Assembly: GCA_963422465.1 (NCBI GenBank)
Contig: OY730173.1
Span: 3,596,001-3,660,000 of the forward strand
DNA: 64,000 nt
Source: Lichina pygmaea
Lineage: Eukaryota; Ascomycota; Lichinomycetes; Lichinales; Lichinaceae
Reading direction: 5' to 3'
In this document: one piece after another, positions 45,001 to 54,264 of the stretch
Position numbering within the stretch: the stretch's first letter is position 1
Layout: the number at the start of each line of letters is the position of its first letter
Notes under the pieces: model-generated
Told to the model about the DNA's origin: nothing
Databases searched by the model: none
The model's input: only the letters and a program-made list of their open reading frames with translations
Position numbers and translations under genes: made by a program

Positions 45001-45436
45001 CCAAATGGACAAAAAATCGAAAATGGCACCTCAGCTGAAGAAGAGGGATAAAGTCTACCTCCTCACAAAAAATTGGAAAGTCAAGAAACCAAGAACAAAG
45101 AAACTGGACTATGTCAAGGTCAGACTATTTTCAGTCGAAGAAAGAACCGGACCAGTCAACGTCAGACTGCGACTACCGAGAGACGCTCGGGTACACCCAA
45201 ACTTTCACATCTCAATGATCGAATTAGCCGACCAGAGCACACCCTTGCAGGAAACATTTCATTACCAACCAGAGGAAGAACAGGAATTCAAGGCCGAACA
45301 GATCCTGAAGAGAAAAGGTCAGCGATACCTTGTCAAGTGGAAAGACTACCCAGACTCGGAAAATACCTGGGAGCCACTCAGGAACCTCGCGAACTGCCAG
45401 CTCCTCCTGCAGCAGTTCCAGCAGGAGCAGGACTGA
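42074..45436 (+). pseudogene. pol: Gy2a pol (protease, RT, RNase H, integrase, chromodomain)
   Basis: One frame without indels. Protease V-D-S-G-A-S (~42218), RT Y-L-D-D (~43273), RNase H K-T-D-A-S-D (~43712), integrase zinc region (~44190-44330), core D-F-I-T-K-L (~44406), T-D-R-D-K-L (~44604) and T-D-G-Q-T-E (~44700), chromodomain Y-L-V-K-W-K-D-Y-P (~45328). Stops: TGA at 43016, 43154, 43538, 44060 and 44279, TAG at 44636. Of these, 44060 is CGA and 44636 is TGG in Gy2b; the other four recur there. Confidence 0.9.
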
Positions 45437-45878
45437 ACAGCTCGGCCTGCAGCGCGGACGCATCAATGACTGTCATCGACAAGTCTTCACCATCCGCCTC
45501 CATTTCAGCAACAAGGCACTGGAGCTTCTTCTTTGCTCGACCCTCAGCACCCTCAAGAACCTTTCGCTTTCAGGACACACGAGTCTGCAGCTCGGCAAGC
45601 TGCTCAACAAGAGCATCCCGCTTGGCCTCATCAACAGCCAAATCCTCGCGAAGGTTATCCCGAGTCATGTTCAGCGACTCCCAAGAAAGTGACACACAGG
45701 ACTTTCCCCGATGAGTGCACTCAGCGCACTTCAACTTATTGTTGTTGTCAGACATTCGGAAGCAGAGCTTGTGGTTCAAAACACAGAAGTCACACGGAGC
45801 AAGCGACACAAAGTTATGATCACAGATCTGGGCTGCCAGTTGGTTTCGGTAAGCAGAGGCACGTGATTTTGCAGACAT
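45378..45878 (-). pseudogene. Antisense Zn2Cys6-like ORF of Gy2a (166 codons, one TGA)
   Basis: ATG at 45876-45878, stop at 45378-45380. Exactly the same length (501 nt) as in Gy2b, with one internal TGA at 45570-45572 (codon 103) where Gy2b has CAG. Residues ~27-57 contain C-x2-C-x6-C-x11-C-x2-C-x6-C. Then S-W-E-S-L-N and a charged helical region. The last 59 nt overlap the end of pol. A TATAAAT box lies 79 bp upstream within the LTR. Function unknown; a transcription-factor-like or anti-silencing role is inference. Confidence 0.72.
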
Positions 45879-45922
45879 ACTCAAGAATTCATCGGGACGA
45901 TGAATGAAGGAGAGGAGGGTAG

Positions 45923-46522
45923 TGTTACGACCCAGGGATGGGAGCCACTCATTTATAGGCAATCAGACCGCGGGCCAGGCAAGAGGACACCATGGAAGTC
46001 AAGTGACCAACCAACAAGGGGTCACGTGACTGTCGAGACACACACGGGAGTCTTGACGCATGATGCATGAAGCATCAAGACAATCTCACCAGTCTTGACG
46101 CAGGGTGCATGAAGCATCGAGACAATCTCACCCGTCTCGACGCAGGATGCATGAAGCATCAAGACAATCTCACCCGTCTTGACGCAGGGTGCATAACATG
46201 GTGGGACCATCGAGACAATCTCACCCGTCTCGACGTCAAGACTGTCAAGACAATCTCGATCGTCTCGACAGGCCAGCACTATATAGTCCGGCGATAGTTC
46301 CCTTATGGAACAATCGTCTTCAACTCATGTTGTGATCCAGACAACTAGATCTACTTCAATACAATCCTTTTGTACGAAGCCGTTGATCAGGTGTCACCAC
46401 CACCACGTTCCACCAAACCCCTTCGCACTCCTTGACACTCCTCTCCTGCGAGAACCAACCCGCCTTCCACCTCTCGCCCTAATCCTATACTCGGATAGGA
46501 CGGTACGGTACGGACCGCAACA
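45923..46522 (+). repeat. Gy2a 3' LTR
   Basis: 600 bp, near-identical to the 5' LTR with mostly transition differences; tandem units at ~46052-46190 and TATA motif CTATATAG at ~46280. Confidence 0.93.
45951..45957 (-). promoter_or_regulatory. Antisense TATA box in the Gy2a 3' LTR
   Basis: Minus strand TATAAAT, 79 bp before the antisense ATG; Gy2b has TATATAAAG at nearly the same distance (77 bp). The equivalent site in the 5' LTR would drive transcription out of the element. Confidence 0.5.
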
Positions 46523-49098
46523 GGTAGCCCTCGGTGGCTTACCAGCTCTCTGAGTAGGACACTCGCAAGTTTGTTCGTGGTTCCTGACTCTTTCCACAGG
46601 ACCAGGTGGGCATATTTGGTGAGCTTGTCAACAACCACCAAAATGCTATCGTATACCACCTTTGTTGCTGGGTCTGTTGACTTTGGCAACTTGACCACGA
46701 AATCCATCGTGATAGTTTCCCATGGTACCTTGGGTAGGTCTATTTGCTGTGCCTGCCCATAGGGCTTATGTCTTGATGGCTTGTTCTTCGCGCGCTGTTC
46801 GCAGTTGCGGATGAACTCTGTCACTTTACGCTTCATTCTGTCAAAGTGGTAATTCCTTTGGATTTTCTCCAAGGTTTTATCTTGCCCAGGGTGTCTGTGC
46901 AAAGGCCTGTCATGGTGCCTCCGGATCACCTCCTCTTGTGCTCTTTCTGGCACAATTTCCTTTTTGTTTGCCATCTTGTGGCCAAGGGTAAGGAGTGGAC
47001 TCTTTGTTTCTGTTGTTGCCAGTTGGGGTTGGGCATAGACCAGGGTTTGTTCTTTTGTTGCTAGGATTGGGTGTTCCTCTGTTGTTTTCTCATCCATCAG
47101 GTCTGGTCGCCTGCTGAGTGTGTCCGCTCAAGTATTTTCAGTGCTCTTCCAGTAGAGGATTTGGAAGTTGTATGATGCCAACAACTCTGCCTATCGAACT
47201 TGTCGTTGGTTTAGCTTCTTTGTTGTTGTGAAGTAAGCTAAGTTCTTGTGGTCTGAGTACACGTCTACCATGTATTTTGCCCCCTCCAAGTAAGACCTCT
47301 ATTCTTGGAATACGTCGACGATTGCTAGCAACTCTTTGTCGTGAACATCGTACCTCAGTTCTGGGCCAGAGAACTTTCTTGATCAGTACGCGACAGGGTG
47401 TAAGTGGTTGTCAGCGTCTGGTTGACACAAGCAGGATCCCAATGCTTGGTCTGAGGCATCAGTTTCCAGAATGATTCTCTTCTCAGGATCAAATGATGCC
47501 AAAATGGGTGCGGAGATGAATTTATCCTTCAACTCCTGGAAGGCCACTTGTTGGCTCTCCCCCCACCTGAAAGATTTGTTCTTTCTGGTTAACTCTGTCA
47601 AGGCTGCTGCTGTTCTTGAGTAGTCCTTGATGAATTGTTGGTAGAAGTTTGCAAATCCTAGGAAGGATTGTACTTCTTTGAGGTTTTTGGGTGTTGGCCA
47701 GTCTCGTACTGCTGCCATCTTTGTGTCGTCTATTCGGATTCCTTCTGTTGTCAGGATCAACCCCAAATATTCCACTTCTTTTGTGTGGAAAACACTTTTA
47801 TCAAGGTGTAACCTCATGCCTGCTTTCCGGAGCACATGTAGGATTGTTTTGACATGCTGTTTATACTCCTCCAAGGTTCCATTGGTGTATACCAAGACAT
47901 CATCAATATAAGCGGTGACAAATATATCCAGGTATTGTCGGAGGACAGTGTTAATAAGTGATTGGAATGTCGCCGGTGCATTCGTAAGGCAGAATGGCAT
48001 CACAGTATACTTGTAGTGCCTGTACCTCGTACGAAAGACTGTCTTCCATTCCTCGCCATCTTTCATCCTAACCAGGTTGAAAGCATCTTGAATGTCAAAC
48101 TTGGTGAACTATTTGGCTCCTTAGATCCGGTCTTGGATTTCCAATATCAGTGGCAGTGGGTAGCAGTTCTTCACCGTAATCACATTTAGCTGCTGGTAAT
48201 CAACACACAGTCGAAGTTTGCTGTCTTTCTTTGGCACAAACAATATTGGGTATCCAGCTGGTGATGTTGAAGGTCTTATGAACTCTTTCGCTAGGTTCTT
48301 GTCCAGGTAGTCTCTCAGGGCCTCAAGCTCTTTTGCTGACAGAGTGTAGATAGGGCTGTGTGTGGGTTTTTTTCTGTCTTGCAGCGGAATCTTGTGGTCC
48401 CACTCCTGATGTTCCGGTAGCGTCACGATCACTGTTTCTTCGAACATCTCCTGGTATTCTTTATACTCACTTGGCAACTGCGGTGCCTGAGTCTCACCCA
48501 CGGCGTCTTGCGTGGTGCAAAGTTGTTGTGTTCGGGGTTTCATCCAGGCCACACAGGCCTGCCCGTGCTGGTGGTATTTCTTCCAGCGTGTCAGTGAGAT
48601 TTCTTTAATCATCACCCCTGGTTCTGACATGACCAGTGTCTTATCTGGAAAGACTAGTTACCTTCTTCTCCAGTCAATCCTTGGGTTTTGTTTTTCCAAC
48701 CACGGAAGTCCCAATATAACTTCATGTGGTATCCAGACCAAGTCAAATTCCTCTGTTCCGATCATCATGCTATGGACACTCAGTCTCAGGCTCTTGGTCT
48801 CCTTCGTCACTTGTCCCTTGTCTTTGGAGAGTGGTGTTCTGTCCACCACTGTCAACTGGTAGGGGTCTCTCTTGCCTTGGACTGGAACCTTGTTTCTTCT
48901 GGCAAAGCTTTCTGACATGAAGTTGCCAGTCGCACCAGAGTTGATCATGGCCTTAGCCAACCGCCTATTGACTCTGATCTTGATGCGAAAGTGCGGGCTG
49001 CATGCTGTTGCGTCAAGGCTTGGCTTGACTCCTTCCTCCCAGGGTGTTGTCTTGCCTGCTCTTCCAACCCCGGTTTTGAAGAGCGCTGCTAGTTTTTT
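46523..49098 (-). pseudogene. pol: Gy1b pol 5' part: protease, RT, RNase H, integrase N-half
   Basis: The minus strand encodes protease N-S-G-A-T-G (~48940), RT with Y-I-D-D (~47900), RNase H (~47440), then the integrase zinc region and first half of the core up to the Gy2a insertion. Stops include TGA at ~47383 (shared with Gy1a 13295), TAA at ~48120 and TAG at ~47190. It begins after the frameshift signal at 49092-49098. Confidence 0.88.
49058..49098 (-). other. -1 ribosomal frameshift signal at the Gy1b gag-pol junction
   Basis: Minus strand A-AAA-AAC (49098-49092) followed directly by the gag TAG, a 7-nt spacer, then a perfect 7-bp stem GCTCTTC/GAAGAGC (49084-49078, 49064-49058) with a 13-nt loop. 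Identical layout to Gy1a; the G-T pair there is G-C here. Confidence 0.85.
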
Positions 49099-50459
49099 GA
49101 GCCACCTAGGCCCTGGGCCTGACGCTCTACCGTGTGTCGTTTGCATCGTGTGGTGAGGCATCGTTCCCACAGGTCTTGGTTGCAATCATCAGCAATATCT
49201 CTGACCTGTGTGATGCTGAGGGTATCGTCAACCCATCGTGACACTTGTGTCTCCCCTATTTCTGATAGGGTTGCGTCCTGTTGTCGAAGGACAGGTTTGT
49301 TGGGGACTGGTGGTGGCTGGGGTTCTTCGTCATCAACCTGTTCCTCCATATAGCCGGTTGTGTCAAACTCGGAGATCAGGTCGTCCTCCCAGTGGATTCT
49401 GTCGACCTTCCTTCAGACCTTGTCAAGGCAGTCCAAGGTTTCTTGTAGCATGTTCTTGAGTTTTTCGGCATGTTGTCGGAGGTCGTCCTCCTCTCTGAGG
49501 AGTACTGCCTCAGGGTGATTGTAGGGCAGTGTGCCTTGGGGGGCCCTCTGGGGCTCCTCCATCTTCCTGCCTTTCCAGGCGCTCGTGGTGTTCAACTGCT
49601 TCCCTTTGCCCTTCTTGTTCTTCTTCTTGCTCCTGCAGTTCACCGCAAGGTGGCCCACTTTCTGACAGTTGTAACACTTCTGTGTCTCCTTCTTTTGTAG
49701 TTCCACCGCATCAATTTCCATGAGTACCAAGCTGTAGTTATCTTTGGCAGGTGTTGGCTTTTTCTTCACCCATAGTTTCATCTGCTTGCCTCGCTTCTCA
49801 AGCTCTCTCTTGAACTGTCAGTTGTCGATGCGAGCTGCAGTCTCAATCATTTCGTAGAGCTCGGTTGGTCAGTCTCCTCACGCAATGTCATTCTTGACTT
49901 GTTCCTTAAGGCCTTGGTAGAATAGTGCTATTAGTGCACTGTCCCCCCACTGAGTCCTCACTGCTAGTTGTTGGAACTTCGCCGCAAATTCCGATGCCGA
50001 TCCAGTTTGCCGCAGTGCTTGGAGCTTTTGTTCTGCATCCCTTTCCTTGTCAAGAATCCCAAACATCTTCCTCATGGCTGTCTTAAAGGTTTTCAAGCTT
50101 CCCATGACCTGTCAGGTATTGTCTTATTGCTCCTTGGGGTCTGCCTGATTGTCTAGGTAATCTCTTAAGTAGATGTTGAACTAAGCGAAGGCTGGTCCTT
50201 CCAGGTAGGAGGCTGCAAACAGCACCTTCTCCTGGTCTGTCGGGAACTGGGCTGTGTTGAACCTATAGTAGAGCTCCAGTTGTGAGAAGAACAACTCCAG
50301 TCCTCCCCTGGATCTATTGTACCTCTTCAGGGCACCTACCTTCAAGGGCTTCAGGGGTAGGTTAACAATAGGTGCTGCCTGGACAGCCTGGGCCTGAGCC
50401 GCCTGAGCAGCCTGGGCTTGGGCTGCCTGAGAAGGGGTAGGGCTTCGTGGATCCACCAT
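49089..50459 (-). pseudogene. gag: Gy1b gag
   Basis: ATG at 50457-50459 after a 38-bp leader shared with Gy1a. Ala/Gln-rich N-terminus, capsid-like region (~49880-50330), zinc knuckle C-Y-N-C-x4-H-x4-C (~49670), an acidic linker and one W-x2-C-x4-C-x2-H motif (~49160). TGA at ~49818 and ~49870 match Gy1a TGA codons at 10680 and 10629. Confidence 0.87.
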
Positions 50460-50497
50460 CGTATCGAGTCAGTGTCCTATGTGTTAGAGGCTGAAAC

Positions 50498-50854
50498 TGT
50501 TAAAGGCCGGGCCGGGTTCACACAGAAGGTGGCTCGGTCTGTTGCTTCGCGGGGTGGATTCTAGACAGGGACTCGGTAGAGGAATAGACAGGTGGGGTAA
50601 CTCTCCTGTGCTATTGTCTTAGTACGATGGGTTTGTATTGTGTGTTCAGCCTGGAGAGCTAATCCCTCCGGGCCCTTTGGGGGGTCTTTATACAGATGCC
50701 CCAAGGGGGGGGGTCTCCTTGAGGGGTATCATCCTTTTGCGTGGACGAGCTCCTCGCTTAGCTCCTGCTCGTCCACCGGATCGGTCGGATGTTGTTCCAC
50801 ATGACTAACACTCCTCCCTCGCTTACCTGGGCTGTTCCGGCCTAGGCCTTAACA
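50498..50854 (-). repeat. Gy1b 5' LTR
   Basis: 357 bp. It lies only 270 bp upstream of the NOP10 start codon. The plus-strand TTTATACAG (50687-50695), the motif that faces the antisense ORF in the other LTR, here points toward NOP10. Confidence 0.93.
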
Positions 50855-51124
50855 GAAGGGAGTCAGATCTTATAGTGATGACATACAAGTGGGGTGGGAA
50901 GTGAAGCGAGAAGCTTTGCCCAAAGCGGCAGTGGCTTAGCCACAAGAGGCAGTTCGCAGGTACGCTCTTAACTTGCTGTACATACTGGTACGTACTATAC
51001 GAGATCCAGTCAATCCAGCGGACCTATCCAAACCCCACGAACCCCGGCCATACCCTACCGCAAAAGCCCGCCGCAGAGACCCCAGCGCACAAGCTTCACC
51101 CCACAATCCTCGCCGCAGAACAGC
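50855..51124 (+). promoter_or_regulatory. NOP10 upstream region
   Basis: 270 bp between the Gy1b LTR and the NOP10 ATG. Purine-rich, then C/A-rich near the start codon, as in many fungal 5' leaders. No clear TATA box. The original upstream DNA continues at 38199 leftward, so the element has displaced distal promoter sequence by 12.6 kb. Confidence 0.55.
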
Positions 51125-51496
51125 ATGCATCTCATGTACACGATCTCGCCCGAGGGCAAGCGCGTGTACACGCTGAAGAAGATTGCGCACGGCGAAGTCA
51201 CCAAGTCGGCTCATCCAGCGCGTTTTTCGCCGGACGACAAGTATTCGAGGTGAGCAACTTTTTTCAAGCAGGGCATGTTATATGTCGTTGGGTTGTTGGG
51301 TTGCCAGTCCTTGGGAAGGTGGGGTTTGAAGCCCCACGCCCCTTTCTTCCTCACTGCGAAGCAGAGCCGGGCACAAAAACAAGCACAAGCACAAGCACAA
51401 GCATATCCAGCTAACCTTCACGACAGACACAGAGTGACACTGAAGAAGAGATACGGCCTGCTTCTCACGCAGCGAAGTAAGTTGTTCGGGCCCTAG
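51125..51496 (+). CDS. NOP10: H/ACA snoRNP subunit Nop10 (two exons)
   Basis: Exon 1 is 51125-51249 and exon 2 is 51427-51496, giving 64 aa. It begins M-H-L-M-Y-T and contains [16 protein letters not shown], then [10 protein letters not shown] across the junction, the near-invariant Nop10 core. The 177-bp intron has GTGAGC...CAG and a GCTAAC branch point ~17 nt upstream. Nop10 binds the pseudouridine synthase Cbf5/dyskerin in H/ACA particles that modify rRNA and help rRNA processing. The yeast protein is 58 aa. A second GTAAGT at 51477 could start another intron near the C-terminus (acceptor ~51535), so the last residues are uncertain. Confidence 0.93.
51250..51426 (+). other. NOP10 intron
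   Basis: Donor GTGAGC at 51250, branch-like GCTAAC at ~51409, acceptor CGACAG ending at 51426. It interrupts an Arg codon (AG/A) and joins the conserved Y-S-R to H-R-V. It includes a CAAGCA repeat at ~51378-51402. Confidence 0.9.
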
Positions 51497-51827
51497 AGAT
51501 GAATTCTGGAGTAGCGCACTCTGCCCCGCAGTGACATCAGCTGACGAATGCTTGATTTTTGCGCTGGGGTCGCAGAAGATCTCAAGGTTCTCGGCCAATG
51601 ATACCGTCTGGGCTCTTGTCTACTTTGCGAGTTTCGCTTCCAGCGCGGGAGTAACGGGGGACGGCCATCAGAACAAAGATGGAATAAGTCGATTGATACG
51701 AGTGCGCGGTTGCCGTATGATTCTTTGGCTGGAGGATCGCCGCAAAATCTCTACGTTCGCAGAGCTTGACGTCTTGCGAGAAGCGTGCAGCGTATATTCC
51801 TATTCCATCGTCCAAAATCATACCACC
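51497..51827. other. Intergenic 3' region between NOP10 and NOB1
   Basis: 331 bp between convergent genes. Open frames cross it on the plus strand but continue antisense to NOB1 and match nothing I recognise. It presumably holds both 3' UTRs; no clear polyadenylation signal stands out. Confidence 0.6.
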
Positions 51828-53216
51828 CTATCTGCGTCTCTTCGAATTGACGTCCCTGCCGGCACCGACCTTTGGTCTACGGCTCGAACGAGCCCTCTCG
51901 CCCGCGAAGATGCCCGGCAGGTAGTCCTCGTCCAAGAGATTAGTGACCTTGAGCTGTTCGCGGCCCTTGAGGGCGCGCTGATACTCCTTCTGGTCCTCGG
52001 CGAGGATGAGCGACTGGCCCCAGCCGCCCTTGCCGCCGCCTTTACCGCCGCCGCCGACGTTGATCTTGCCGCTCGCCGAGCCACCGACGACTTTCGGGAT
52101 GCTGTACCGGTCGCCGCGCGTGTTCCACTGCATGTTCTTCTTCAGGTGCATGCGGAACTCGCCGCCGCGCGCGTGCGTCGAACACGACACCCGCAGCATC
52201 GTCGGCTTGCCGCACCGGCTGCAGAACTGCCGTGTCATGTCCTTCGTCGTCGCGAAGCAGGCGTGGCAGCGCAGGATGTATGTCTTCAGGTGCCGCACCC
52301 GCTGCAGCGACGGAGACAGCAGGTTCAAGTTCATCTGCAGCAGCACATTCTGCATCGCGAAGTCTGTCGTGAGGGCAGCCGCTTGCATCACTTTCTGTTC
52401 GTGGCTCGTCCCCGAGGCGGATGATTGGTCTTTGGCTTGCCGCTTCTTGATGTTCGATGGCGTGATCCAGCCTCCGTCGTCCGATTCATCGGATGCAGGC
52501 GCCGCTTCTTCTTGCTTTGACTCTGCGGGGACTGCAGTATCAGGCTGCGCTTCATCTGCGGCAGGTGGTGCCTGGGAGAGATGTATATCCTCGAGACGAG
52601 TGCTAATATCGTCTGACGCTGCCTCTGGTGTGTCCGACGGCCCTGGCTCCGCTTGAACTTCGGGTTTCTCATCTGCAGACTTTCTTCCACTTTCTGGCTC
52701 TTCTGTACGAGCTTGCATGAAATCCTTTGCCACGGGGCCATTGCTCCTGTTCTCCGCCAGAGTAGGCCCTTCATACGACGTAGACGCTACCTCGTCCGAC
52801 CTTTCGGGCTTCACCCCATCCGACGGGGTCCCCAGCTTTGGCGGTGCGCCATTGAGCCTCCTTTGGCCAGGAGTCTTTCTCAGCCTCCAGTCACCACCGT
52901 TTCTCTCGCACTCAATCTCGTAGGTAAGCGCAAGGACCAACAAGTCCGTGCGGCTGAGCACTTCATAGTCGCCGGTCTCGCGTGCAAAATCAGACACGGT
53001 GCGTAAGCTTCCAGGGTTTGGATCTTGGAGCGTCAAAAACGGCAGCAGCGTAGTCTCGAGCCTGGGTCTGGCAGTCGCATCTCGGATTTCGGCAATGACG
53101 GCGGGCACCGTAACTAGGGCCTCGGACTGCCCCACCAAAGTAGACACTGCTGGGTCGTTCTTCAAAATCGGACCCGAGTCGAGAATCAGGGTGTGGATCG
53201 GCTTGGGCGAGTCCAT
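51828..53216 (-). CDS. NOB1: Nob1, endonuclease for 20S pre-rRNA (462 aa, no intron)
   Basis: Nob1 cleaves site D of 20S pre-rRNA to make mature 18S rRNA in late 40S particles. N-terminal PIN domain: L-I-L-D-S-G-P (Asp13), A-E-I-R-D (Glu43), T-G-D-Y-E-V-L-S-R-T-D (Asp83, Asp91), matching the acidic catalytic set. A long acidic, low-complexity linker (~130-290) follows. The zinc ribbon C-H-A-C...C-S-R-C (~313-337) is followed by the Gly/Lys-rich stretch and the basic C-terminus (R-P-K-V-G-A-G-R-D-V-N-S-K-R-R-R) typical of fungal Nob1. GC-rich codon use and an intact frame set it apart from the surrounding elements. The 297-aa ORF opposite it is a shadow. Confidence 0.95.
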   Translation of the reverse strand: MDSPKPIHTLILDSGPILKNDPAVSTLVGQSEALVTVPAVIAEIRDATARPRLETTLLPFLTLQDPNPGSLRTVSDFARETGDYEVLSRTDLLVLALTYEIECERNGGDWRLRKTPGQRRLNGAPPKLGTPSDGVKPERSDEVASTSYEGPTLAENRSNGPVAKDFMQARTEEPESGRKSADEKPEVQAEPGPSDTPEAASDDISTRLEDIHLSQAPPAADEAQPDTAVPAESKQEEAAPASDESDDGGWITPSNIKKRQAKDQSSASGTSHEQKVMQAAALTTDFAMQNVLLQMNLNLLSPSLQRVRHLKTYILRCHACFATTKDMTRQFCSRCGKPTMLRVSCSTHARGGEFRMHLKKNMQWNTRGDRYSIPKVVGGSASGKINVGGGGKGGGKGGWGQSLILAEDQKEYQRALKGREQLKVTNLLDEDYLPGIFAGERARSSRRPKVGAGRDVNSKRRR

Positions 53217-54089
53217 CGAAGAGAGCTGCGTATGACTTTACTGCGGTTTGAGAATGTGGCTCGATGTTTTAATGTTCGGTACCCATACGTACATACGTAC
53301 TCGTAGGTGGGGTAGCCCTAACTATGGGTTGTGGTACACTCACCTACCCTGCAGCGACCATCATGCCCAAAGCTGTGCTAGCAAATCACACCAAGACTGA
53401 GTGAAGCCTCTCTGAGCAAACTACTTTTGATAGCACTTGAGAAGTTCTTTTGTTCTCCAGCAAATAGACTCCCAACAGGGTTGCTTACTACCTTGGGAGC
53501 TTGCAAAATATAGTCAGAGCTATTGCCTCAGACAGCACTCTACTAGTGCAGTCTACGTATTACTTGGCAGTCCCAAGGCAGGCACGTACTTACATGTGGT
53601 ACGTATGGGTAGTACGGAGTGAGGACACCAGCTACTAGAGAGGGGTGACTGTAAGTAGCTTGTCACTGACTGGGTGCTTAGCACAGAGTGCAGCACCTGA
53701 CTAAGCAGGTCACGCACAGCCACACCTATATATATGCGAGTCGCGAGGTATCAGGCAGATGCCCGCCACAGTACGGAGTACCCGTGCCGAGGAGGTACTC
53801 TCGTACCACCCACTCTCTTCGCAAGCTTCGGTCGGGACACCTTTACTTCGTAAAGGTGTCTATCACCGGGACGCGACGAATCACCGGGACGCGACGTTTT
53901 TGTCACGATCAAGTCTGCAGTCCTATAACTCCACAACACCACGACTAAATCAAAAGGTAAGTGGCTTATCTGAATCCCCTACTTCTCTAGTATAATCTTT
54001 GAGATTGTAGAAGTCTACTGATTTTTATAGTGTTGCTGAGAAACTACCACAGCTACTAGACCAAAAACAGTCCCTTGACAACAAACACT
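53217..54089. other. Intergenic region upstream of NOB1
   Basis: 873 bp without a convincing gene. It holds GTACGTA-type short repeats (53280-53310, 53600-53620), a TATATATAT stretch (~53727), a perfect 11-bp hairpin (53836-53860), a direct repeat of ATCACCGGGACGCGACG (53862-53897), then A/T-rich DNA up to the LINE target site. The first ~200 bp should contain the NOB1 promoter. Confidence 0.6.
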
Positions 54090-54264
54090 TCAAACACCTA
54101 TATTTTTTTTTTTTAATTCTTACTCTGATTTGGCTGGTGAGCCATGCAGAACTTCTAGATACATACTTTTTTTTCCCAGAAAACCTTTGAAGGAATAAAA
54201 ACTGAGACTTGGGTAAGACTAGGGAATTATCTGGGAGAATATGCAGTGTCTGGAGAAAATAAGA

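Larger units (their letters stand above)
39981..46522 (+). mobile_element. Gy2a, complete gypsy element in Gy1b integrase
   Basis: LTRs of 600 bp each (39981-40580, 45923-46522) with a perfect duplication GGTAG (39976-39980, 46523-46527). Polypurine tract GAAGGAGAGGAGGGTAG precedes the 3' LTR. Gag and pol each lie in one frame without indels but have nine in-frame stops. An antisense ORF fills the space between pol and the 3' LTR. Confidence 0.95.
38200..50854 (-). mobile_element. Gy1b, complete gypsy element (-) carrying Gy2a
   Basis: LTRs of identical length (357 bp: 38200-38556 and 50498-50854) and a perfect 5-bp duplication GAAGG (38195-38199, 50855-50859). The internal order from right is gag, protease, RT, RNase H, integrase, chromodomain, then an antisense ORF beside the 3' LTR. 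Gy2a (39981-46522) is inserted in integrase. Its LTRs differ clearly from those of Gy1a, so it is a subfamily of Gy1. Confidence 0.95.

Noticed and set aside
50936-51214. 92-aa minus-strand ORF over NOP10 exon 1
   Set aside because: Shadow of the conserved NOP10 coding sequence and its leader.
51531-52424. 297-aa plus-strand ORF (and a 216-aa one in another frame)
   Set aside because: It lies antisense to the conserved NOB1 coding region; GC-rich codons leave all frames open and the protein has no recognisable domain.
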